Part shown: piece by piece, positions 14,475 through 19,515 of the stretch
Position numbering within the stretch: the first letter of the stretch is position 1
Layout: each line of letters begins with the position of its first letter
NCBI GenBank assembly: GCA_946543465.1
Contig: CAMNLR010000102.1
Location: forward strand, 1-19,515
Direction of reading: 5' to 3'
Length of the DNA: 19,515 bases
Origin: CAG-791 sp002390025
GTDB lineage: Bacteria; Bacillota; Clostridia; Lachnospirales; Lachnospiraceae
The notes under the pieces: generated by a model
Told to the model about the DNA's origin: nothing
Databases searched by the model: none
The model's input: the letters and a program-made list of their open reading frames with translations, nothing else
Translations under genes and position numbers: made by a program

Positions 14475-14704
14475 AAGATATCCTCCTTTACTTTGAGCAG
14501 CCAATGACCGCCCCCTGAAAAATAAATAGGTATCGTGTAACTCCATCCCATGAGCCTGTCTGTTGAGATGAATATTTACACTGCTTCCGCGTCACACGGA
14601 CAGCATTTCGTGTACAAATGTTAAGAAATCTGTGCCATGGATAAACTGTACATATGGTGGAGCACCGTCTCTGCCAGCCGGCTTCGGCCCTGCACCTTAC
14701 CGCC
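14475..14704 (-). promoter_or_regulatory. Leader region of glpK
   Basis: The 230-base gap between glpP and glpK is where a GlpP-controlled leader would be expected. It contains TGTACA twice (14611-14616 and 14647-14652, 36 bases apart) and a weak stem around the CTGTCCG/CGGAAGCAG words (about 14582-14604). I found no confident promoter and no stem followed by a T-run. Confidence 0.35.
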
Positions 14705-15283
14705 TTACATAAACCAGACGTCCCGGGCGCTGGTGGAAATGGCCACCGCCCCGTTTTTGAGCATGTTCATCACGTCCTCACGGTCTTTGATCAGGCCTCC
14801 TGCGATCACAGGAACACAGCTCATCGCGCTGATTTTCCGCATGATCTTGGGAACGATGATCCCCGGGAGGATCTCTATTACATCCGGCATGGCCGCATGG
14901 TTGACCCGGGTCAGCTTTTCAATATTGGAGAGCGCCATACTGTCCAGAATGAAAAACCTGAGTACTGTCGAAAGGCCGAGCTCCTTTGCATGGTGGATCA
15001 GATTGGCCCGCGTCGTGATGATGCCGTCCGCCCTCGTTCTGTAGCGGATGAAATCAAGTGATATCTCCTTCTGCATCAGTCCCGACACGAGATCCAGATG
15101 TACCATAGCGGTCCTGCCGCTGTCCTTGATCCTGTCTATGATTCCCGGAATCGTGACGACATCCCCGTACAGGATGAAAACCACATCGATTTCCGACTTG
15201 AGGCAGTTCTCAAGTTCCTCGTCATTCTTGACCGCCGCAATGATTGGTGAAGCTTCGACTTTTTCTACAAACTCTCTTCCCAT
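14705..15283 (-). CDS. glpP: Glycerol-3-phosphate-responsive antiterminator
   Basis: A 192-residue TIM-barrel-like protein, the same length as B. subtilis GlpP. That family binds glycerol 3-phosphate and lets RNA polymerase read through terminators in glp leader RNAs. Conserved segments are MVHLDLVSGL (about residues 60-69), ADGIITTRAN (about 84-93), MPDVIEILPGI and PVIAGGLI, with AISTSARDVW at the end. The ATG at 15283 is preceded by AAGGGGGAAATGC; the open frame extends to 15331 without a ribosome binding site. It heads the glycerol block, which makes glpK, glpF and glpA its likely targets. The gene's own leader is about 260 bases long and contains hairpins, so self-control is possible. Confidence 0.95.
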   Translation of the reverse strand: MGREFVEKVEASPIIAAVKNDEELENCLKSEIDVVFILYGDVVTIPGIIDRIKDSGRTAMVHLDLVSGLMQKEISLDFIRYRTRADGIITTRANLIHHAKELGLSTVLRFFILDSMALSNIEKLTRVNHAAMPDVIEILPGIIVPKIMRKISAMSCVPVIAGGLIKDREDVMNMLKNGAVAISTSARDVWFM

Positions 15284-15551
15284 GCATTTCCCCCTTTGCC
15301 AATGAAAACATCTTACACGTCGGCCGCACAATAAATGTTCTGGCGAAGGCCGGAATGCGTCGAAAGCCTGACAATTTCTCCTCTACCTTCAAGAGGGACG
15401 TCTCCCTTCTTTCGGGAATCTGAGCGGGATGCTGTACAGGTTTTTCCGGAAAACGGCACAAAAAAAAGAATATACGCCACAAACACAGGTTCTGTCGAAC
15501 CTTTACGCGGCCATATACTCTTCTCTCCAGGCACAATCTTCTATTACAAGA

Positions 15552-15580
15552 AGGATACCATTATTTTCAACAAATTGCAA
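15552..15580 (-). promoter_or_regulatory. Possible promoter for glpP
   Basis: On the minus strand TTGCAA (15575-15580) and TATCCT (15552-15557) are 17 bases apart, in an AT-rich stretch. Both boxes are only partial matches. A TTGACA (15609-15614) further upstream has no good -10 box. Confidence 0.35.
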
Positions 15581-15693
15581 CACAATTTCATTTATTTATT
15601 TTACAATTTGTCAAATCTGTATATCTCTGTATAAAAATATATCGCCGCGGAATCTATGACTCTATTATAAAACAACATCACGGCAGTAGAAAT

Positions 15694-15745
15694 AAAAAAA
15701 GAGAGACAGGGGACGGTTCTGTGTCTCCAAACCGTCCCCTGTCTC
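15694..15745 (-). terminator. Terminator of the transporter-racemase operon, REP-like
   Basis: A perfect 16-bp stem (15703-15718 with 15730-15745) has an 11-nt loop and is followed on the minus strand by seven T (15694-15700). It lies about 25 bases past the racemase stop. The stem begins GAGACAGGGGACGGTT, a GGGGACGG-type palindrome like the REP elements scattered in many Firmicute genomes, so a REP-like sequence appears to serve as terminator. Confidence 0.85.
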
Positions 15746-15766
15746 CAAACCGTCCCCTGTCTCCAA
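15723..15766. repeat. 18-bp exact tandem repeat, 2.4 copies
   Basis: GTCTCCAAACCGTCCCCT occurs at 15723-15740 and 15741-15758, and GTCTCCAA follows at 15759-15766. It duplicates the right arm of the terminator stem, so the left arm could pair with either copy. It ends three bases from the racemase stop. Confidence 0.95.
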
Positions 15767-15768
15767 TC

Positions 15769-16548
15769 TCACACTTCAATTTCTGTCTCTTTTTCCAGTA
15801 ACAGGGCACCGCCCATTCGTCCTGAGACAGTTCCGCCTTTTTCCCGGAGGATTTTCACCCTGATGGTGCCTCCCGGCTCCTGAAAACAATAGGATGACAG
15901 GCCGTCCCGGGCGGTTTTCTGTTCCAGGTACCAGGCTGCGGCAAGAGAACCGCTCCCGCAGGAGGACTCATATACCAGGGAACCTGCCGCAGCTACATAT
16001 ACGACAGGGATCAGCTTTTTCCCTTTCAGAAACATGATCCCGAAAGCATCCCACTTTTGTCCGTAGGTATCGACCGCAGTCCGGATCAGGTCTTCATCAG
16101 GTTCCCTGTCTTCCACAATCATATGCGTGATGCCTTCGCTGATGACCAGGGGATATCCCTCCGGGCTGTATTCAACTGCCTGCGGCATGGGCATCTCCGC
16201 GTAGGAGCTGTCCTGTGCGGGATCGCAGAACACGCGCAGCGGATGCGGGCTCCCGGAAATTTCGATCTGAATATCTCCCGCCGCCTTCCCCTGCGTTTCC
16301 TCTTTTTCCTTCCAGAGAAGATATCCGTAGCTCCGGGCCGCGTTTCCGCAGAATTCACCGCCCATCATCTGGAGTCTGCCGGCCCCTCCCATCAGAGGAG
16401 CTGTCTCAAATCCGGCCTGCTCCGCCCGCAGGTCTTTCATCTGCAGGAGTTTTGCCGCAATCTGCGCCCTCTGATCCGCAGGTACAGGTGTACGCACAAT
16501 GGCGGTCCGGTTGCCCGCCGGATCCGCCATGATAATTCTGAGTCTCAT
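15769..16548 (-). CDS. PLP-independent amino-acid racemase, DapF/CntK-like
   Basis: A 259-residue protein of the diaminopimelate-epimerase fold. Such enzymes invert an alpha-carbon with two cysteines acting as acid and base. The pair is C67 in MMGGEFCGNAARS and C197 in SSCGSGSLAAAW. The N-terminus ADPAGNRTAIV (about residues 8-18), AEQAGF (42-47) and GGEFCGNA resemble, from memory, histidine racemases such as staphylococcal CntK rather than housekeeping DapF, which has LGNDF and ECGNGAR. The ATG at 16548 was chosen because a GAGAGGG site precedes it and the fold starts at once; the open frame extends to 16818 over the ATPase gene. It is the last gene after an amino-acid ABC transporter, with a 97-base gap. 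Substrate is unproven: histidine, another amino acid, or diaminopimelate remain possible. Confidence 0.85.
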   Translation of the reverse strand: MRLRIIMADPAGNRTAIVRTPVPADQRAQIAAKLLQMKDLRAEQAGFETAPLMGGAGRLQMMGGEFCGNAARSYGYLLWKEKEETQGKAAGDIQIEISGSPHPLRVFCDPAQDSSYAEMPMPQAVEYSPEGYPLVISEGITHMIVEDREPDEDLIRTAVDTYGQKWDAFGIMFLKGKKLIPVVYVAAAGSLVYESSCGSGSLAAAWYLEQKTARDGLSSYCFQEPGGTIRVKILREKGGTVSGRMGGALLLEKETEIEV

Positions 16549-16645
16549 ATTCTGAAAGCCCTCTCGAACAGGGACCATTCCTGCATTGTCCATGGAAAAA
16601 TCTTTGTCAGCACCACGGAGCAGAAACAGCAAAGTGTAATAAGCT

Positions 16646-17425
16646 CTATTCGTTGATTGCGCCCTGCCCGGAGAATCTGGAGAGGAACTGTTTGGTGCGC
16701 TCCTCACTCGGATTACTGATGACATCCTCAGGGTGTCCTTCTTCGACGATGTATCCGCCGTCCATAAAGATGACACGATCCGCGACGTCTCTTGCAAAGC
16801 CCATCTCGTGAGTGACAATGACCATGGTCATCTTTTCCTGGGCCAGCTGGCGGATGACCTTGAGGATCTCACCGGTCAGCTCGGGATCCAGGGCCGATGT
16901 GGGCTCATCAAAAAAGAGCATTTTGGGATTCATAGCAAGAGCGCGGGCGATGGCGACACGCTGCTGCTGACCGCCGGAAAGCTGCTGGGGATAATAGTTT
17001 TCCTTCCCCTCAAGACCCATCTTGCGGATCAGCTCTCTGGCTTCCGCCTCCACTTCGCCTCTCTCCCGTTTCTGCACATGGATCGGCGCCTCCGTCAGGT
17101 TGCGCATGACCGAAAAGTGCGGGAAGAGATTAAAGTTCTGGAACACTAGTCCGAAATACCCCTTGATCCTGCGCAGATCAGCTGCGGATGCATAGACCGT
17201 ATTCCCGTTCGAATTATTGTGTGCCGCTTTTTCATCGAGGTAGATCAACTCTCCGCTGTCCATGGTCTCCAGCATTGTCGCGCAGCGAAGAAGGGTGGAC
17301 TTACCGCTTCCGGACGGGCCGATGATCGCGACGACTTCTCCCTCGTCAACCTTAACGGAAATATCGTGGAGAACAGTCAGATCGCCGAATGCCTTTTTTA
17401 CGTTATTGATTTCAAACAGGCTCAT
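16646..17425 (-). CDS. Polar amino-acid ABC transporter, ATP-binding protein
   Basis: A 259-residue ATPase of the GlnQ/HisP type that powers uptake through the adjacent permease. The Walker A motif is GPSGSGKST (about residues 36-44). The Q-loop lies in LVFQNFNLFPH. The signature is LSGGQQQR, Walker B is MLFFDEPTSALD, and the H-loop is VTHEMGF. An insert of about 20 residues (AAHNNSNGNTVYASAADLRR) after the first strands is longer than in E. coli GlnQ and is common in clostridial relatives. The ATG at 17425 follows AAGGAGGGGGAAC. It begins 11 bases after the permease stop, so both are one transcript. Confidence 0.97.
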   Translation of the reverse strand: MSLFEINNVKKAFGDLTVLHDISVKVDEGEVVAIIGPSGSGKSTLLRCATMLETMDSGELIYLDEKAAHNNSNGNTVYASAADLRRIKGYFGLVFQNFNLFPHFSVMRNLTEAPIHVQKRERGEVEAEARELIRKMGLEGKENYYPQQLSGGQQQRVAIARALAMNPKMLFFDEPTSALDPELTGEILKVIRQLAQEKMTMVIVTHEMGFARDVADRVIFMDGGYIVEEGHPEDVISNPSEERTKQFLSRFSGQGAINE

Positions 17426-17436
17426 GTTCCCCCTCC

Positions 17437-18087
17437 TTATTCAAAGTAAGACAGCTTCTTTTCGATTCTGCCCATGACCCAGGCTACGATGATGTTAAAA
17501 ATGTAGTAGAAAAGACCTGCTACAAACAGGGGCATAATGTTCGACTGCTGAGCAGCCACCTGCTTGGCCATGGTAAACATCTCGGCATAGGCGATGGCAA
17601 ATGCCATGGAAGTATCCTTGACCAGAGTGATGACTTCATTTGTCACAGGCGGAACAACCCGCTTGACCATCTGGGGGAACACAATCTTAAAAAAGGTCTG
17701 TGTCTTTGTAAAGCCCAGTACCTCCGCAGCCTCGTGCTGTCCGACGGGAACCGCCTGAATACCGGCACGGAAGATCTCTCCGAAATATGCCGCATAGTTG
17801 ATAGAGAAGCCAATGAGAGCTGCATAGACCCTCCAGCCGGTCGAGAGCTTAATGCCGAACACATAGTAGGGCATGAAAAAGACCACGATCAGCTGCAGCA
17901 TCAGCGGAGTTCCGCGCAGGATGGAAATGCAGACCTGCATAAAAAGATTCAGCGGTTTAAACTTGCTCATTCTGGCCAGTGCGAAGAGAATTCCCAAAGG
18001 CATGGAAAACAGCAGTGTGAAGAAGAAAATAAACAGCGTTGTCCCGAATCCGCCTATGATCTGTTGTACAATTGACATGAATCCCAT
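17437..18087 (-). CDS. Polar amino-acid ABC transporter, permease
   Basis: A 216-residue inner-membrane permease of the HisM/GlnP family with several hydrophobic spans (for example residues 14-37 and 58-78). The ATPase-contact loop is GQHEAAEVLGFTKTQTFFKI (about residues 117-136), and SILRGTPLMLQLIV is the usual family segment. Only one permease gene is present, so it probably works as a homodimer with two copies of the ATPase. The ATG at 18087 is preceded by AAGGGGAAAACCAT; ATG 18078 is less well spaced. It lies between the binding-protein gene, separated by two terminator-like hairpins, and the ATPase gene. Confidence 0.95.
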   Translation of the reverse strand: MGFMSIVQQIIGGFGTTLFIFFFTLLFSMPLGILFALARMSKFKPLNLFMQVCISILRGTPLMLQLIVVFFMPYYVFGIKLSTGWRVYAALIGFSINYAAYFGEIFRAGIQAVPVGQHEAAEVLGFTKTQTFFKIVFPQMVKRVVPPVTNEVITLVKDTSMAFAIAYAEMFTMAKQVAAQQSNIMPLFVAGLFYYIFNIIVAWVMGRIEKKLSYFE

Positions 18088-18149
18088 ATGGTTTTCCCCT
18101 TACTTCATTCAAAAACTTACTCAGAAATACTCTCCGAACGGTCTATATG

Positions 18150-18186
18150 AAAAAAACTGCTCGTGCAGGCAGGGCAGCCGCCTGCA
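18150..18186 (-). terminator. Second hairpin with T-tract after the binding-protein gene
   Basis: TGCAGGC (18164-18170) pairs with GCCTGCA (18180-18186) with a 9-nt loop. Seven T (18150-18156) follow on the minus strand after seven bases. It looks like a diverged copy of the hairpin at 18198-18236. Confidence 0.6.
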
Positions 18187-18197
18187 GGGCTTTCGAC

Positions 18198-18236
18198 AAA
18201 AAACCGCCTGCAGGCAGGGTTCCCTTCCTGCAGGCG
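18198..18236 (-). terminator. Attenuating terminator between binding-protein and permease genes
   Basis: A perfect 10-bp stem (18205-18214 with 18227-18236) encloses a 12-nt loop and is followed on minus by six T (18198-18203) after one base. It lies about 90 bases past the binding-protein stop, inside the operon. Partial termination here would make more lipoprotein than permease, as is usual for ABC importers. Confidence 0.85.
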
Positions 18237-18328
18237 TTCATTTCGGTGTAGTATTCTTTCAGATTCCTGTTCCTCTTGATCCCAGTCTCCTGCCGGGCAC
18301 ATGAACCGGAATCTTTACCCGACAGTCA

Positions 18329-19270
18329 TCACTTGCCGATGATCAGCATATCGGGAAGATTATAATCAGCATAGTTGGCAACGATCTTGTCAATGGTACC
18401 GTCTGCGGCCATCTCATTGAGAGTCTCCTGGACCATATCACGCAGCTCTGTGTTGCCCTTTGCGAAAGCGATCGCATACTGCTCCTTGGACAGTGGCTCG
18501 TCAAGGATCCTGTACTTGCCCTCGTTGGCTGCCAGCTGGAACTGTGCTACGCCGATATCTACTGCGATGGCATCATAGACGCCTGCAGACATCTGCATAA
18601 ATGCATCGTTGTAGTCCTTGATGGTCTCGTAACCGGAGAAGGTTGCGCAGAGATTGAGGTTCTCGTCGTTGCTACCGTCACCGGGATCATTGGTCAGGGC
18701 TGTATCTGCAGAGGAAGCTGCCTGTGCAACAACCATCTTGCCTGCCAGATCCGCCTTGGACTGGATGTCGGAATCCGCATTTACAGCGATGACGATGGAA
18801 TTGTCGACATAGGGCTCAGTCCAGGTGTAGTCCTCTTCGCGGCCTGTATAGGTCATACCGTTCCACAGGCAGTCGATAGCGCCGGAGTTGATCTCCATAT
18901 CCTTGGAATCCCAGTCGATGGGCTGCTTGACCAGAGTCCAGCCGCGGCGTGCGCAGACTTCCTCTGCCAGCTCAAGGTCAAATCCGGTGTAATCGCCGGT
19001 TGTCTCGTCTTTATATCCGTAGGGCGGATACTCCGCGTCAAATCCTACTGTAAAAGTTCTGCCCTCTGCAGTCTCTTCCGCAGGAGCCGCCTCCTCAGAT
19101 GCTGCAGCTGTATCCACAGCAGCGGCCTCATCATCTGCCGCCTCAGCTTCAGCAGGAGCTGCTTCCTCTGTCTTGGTGTCGTTTGCAGCCGGAGTACTGC
19201 CGCCTCCGCAGGCAGTCAGAAGACCAGCACACATAATACCTGCCAGCAGCAGTGCCATCATTTTTTTCAT
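18329..19270 (-). CDS. Polar amino-acid-binding lipoprotein of an ABC transporter
   Basis: A 313-residue family 3 solute-binding protein, tethered outside the membrane. The signal peptide (KKMMALLLAGIMCAGLL) ends in the lipobox LTAC, with Cys21 lipidated. Residues about 25 to 70 form an Ala/Glu-rich linker with EEAAPAE twice. The ligand domain starts at TFTVGFDAEYPPYGY; DYTGFDLELAEEV, GMTYTGREEDYTWTEPY (Arg for the carboxylate) and AVDIGVAQF (Asp for the amine) match amino-acid binders. The ATG at 19270 has GGGAGGAAG upstream; a longer frame to 19333 would mask the signal. It is the first gene of the operon, with a good promoter. Ligand cannot be told; glutamine, histidine, cystine or another polar amino acid are all open. 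Confidence 0.96.
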   Translation of the reverse strand: MKKMMALLLAGIMCAGLLTACGGGSTPAANDTKTEEAAPAEAEAADDEAAAVDTAAASEEAAPAEETAEGRTFTVGFDAEYPPYGYKDETTGDYTGFDLELAEEVCARRGWTLVKQPIDWDSKDMEINSGAIDCLWNGMTYTGREEDYTWTEPYVDNSIVIAVNADSDIQSKADLAGKMVVAQAASSADTALTNDPGDGSNDENLNLCATFSGYETIKDYNDAFMQMSAGVYDAIAVDIGVAQFQLAANEGKYRILDEPLSKEQYAIAFAKGNTELRDMVQETLNEMAADGTIDKIVANYADYNLPDMLIIGK

Positions 19271-19344
19271 AATACTTCCTCCCATTCCTATGGTTTCTGT
19301 CTTTTTGTGCCGCACAGTTTTACAGTTTATCACAGCGCAGTGTT

Positions 19345-19373
19345 ATTATACTGAACTATTATGGACAAAACAA
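19345..19373 (-). promoter_or_regulatory. Promoter of the transporter-racemase operon
   Basis: On minus, TTGTTT (19368-19373) and a perfect TATAAT (19345-19350) are 17 bases apart. The start would be near 19338, giving a leader of about 68 bases up to the lipoprotein start. Confidence 0.8.
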
Positions 19374-19391
19374 GTGTAAATTGGGAAAAAC

Positions 19392-19491
19392 AGTTCGCTG
19401 TGCCGGCAGGCGCGAGAGGAGGTAGGCAATTCGCCATGCCGACAGGCTCGCGATCTTCGTTCGCTCGCTGTCGCGGCATTCGCCGTATGCA
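19392..19491. repeat. Degenerate TTCGC...GCA repeats upstream of the operon
   Basis: Related words start near 19394 (TTCGCTGTGCCGGCA), 19430 (TTCGCCATGCCGACA), 19460 (TTCGCTCGCTGTCGCGGCA) and 19479 (TTCGCCGTATGCA). No coding frame is convincing. The array reaches almost to the window edge. Confidence 0.55.
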
Positions 19492-19515
19492 TCCAAATCA
19501 ACAAATCGCCGCTTA

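Larger units (their letters stand above)
15284..15768 (-). promoter_or_regulatory. Leader and upstream region of glpP
   Basis: No gene is supported in these 485 bases. From right to left it holds the racemase-gene terminator and repeats (15694-15766), an AT-rich stretch (about 15535-15665) and a GC-richer leader. In the leader, AGGTTC (15487-15492) pairs with GAACCT (15497-15502), and an outer stem 15476-15480/15507-15511 encloses it. On the minus strand eight T (15460-15467) follow eight bases later, which is a weak terminator shape. A further stem lies near 15395-15415 (AGGGA/TCCCT type). These are candidates for an antitermination switch; no known riboswitch was recognised. Confidence 0.45.

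Noticed and set aside
14475..14546. Upstream ATG extension of glpK
   Set aside because: The 24 added residues have no ribosome binding site and no family match; the strong AAGGAGG site fixes the start at 14474.
14637..15061. Plus-strand frames opposite glpP
   Set aside because: They are antisense to a full-length GlpP with the exact family length.
15380..15420. Glycine-type riboswitch upstream of glpP
   Set aside because: GTCAGGC and GGAGA-like words are present, but the conserved core and the tandem aptamer pattern are missing.
15769..16548. Housekeeping diaminopimelate epimerase
   Set aside because: Fold and cysteines fit, but the LGNDF start and ECGNGAR context are absent and the gene sits in a transporter operon; a racemase of the CntK type is the better call, although not proven.

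Overview
The window looks like a chromosomal piece of an anaerobic Gram-positive member of the Clostridia, plausibly Lachnospiraceae-like. The grounds are strong AGGAGG-type ribosome binding sites, a GC-rich coding sequence, a GlpP antiterminator, DegV, a ferredoxin-dependent indolepyruvate oxidoreductase, and a glycerol-3-phosphate dehydrogenase set of the clostridial GlpA/DUF1667 type. The genus cannot be fixed from the sequence. No tRNA, rRNA, IS element, phage gene or CRISPR array was seen. Thirteen of fifteen genes lie on the minus strand; the two plus-strand genes sit in the middle.

Layout, left to right. (1) 146-3697, minus: ilvE, iorA, iorB. A branched-chain aminotransferase is followed by the two subunits of indolepyruvate:ferredoxin oxidoreductase, so amino acids could be deaminated and the 2-oxoacids oxidised to acyl-CoA with reduced ferredoxin. 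A strong terminator follows iorB, and a long hairpin-rich leader precedes ilvE. (2) 4344-8275: degV (minus), an RlmI-type methyltransferase (plus), a PaaI-like thioesterase (minus) and a membrane-anchored acidic protein (plus), each apparently its own unit. (3) 8572-15283, minus: the glycerol block, transcribed glpP, glpK, glpF, glpA, a pyridine-nucleotide-disulfide-type flavoprotein, and a DUF1667 protein. Glycerol enters through GlpF, is phosphorylated by GlpK and oxidised to dihydroxyacetone phosphate by the GlpA module; GlpP is the expected antiterminator. (4) 15769-19270, minus: a polar amino-acid ABC transporter (lipoprotein, permease, ATPase) followed by a PLP-independent racemase of the DapF/CntK fold.

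The points most worth a second look are the transporter-racemase operon, GlpK with Glu where PTS-regulated Firmicute enzymes carry the phosphorylated His, GlpF with NAA in place of the second NPA motif, a GlpC-less glycerol-3-phosphate dehydrogenase set, the ilvE leader, and two GGGGAC-type REP-like palindromes. Many intergenic gaps also hold short degenerate tandem repeats, and one such repeat has an in-frame counterpart inside the methyltransferase gene.
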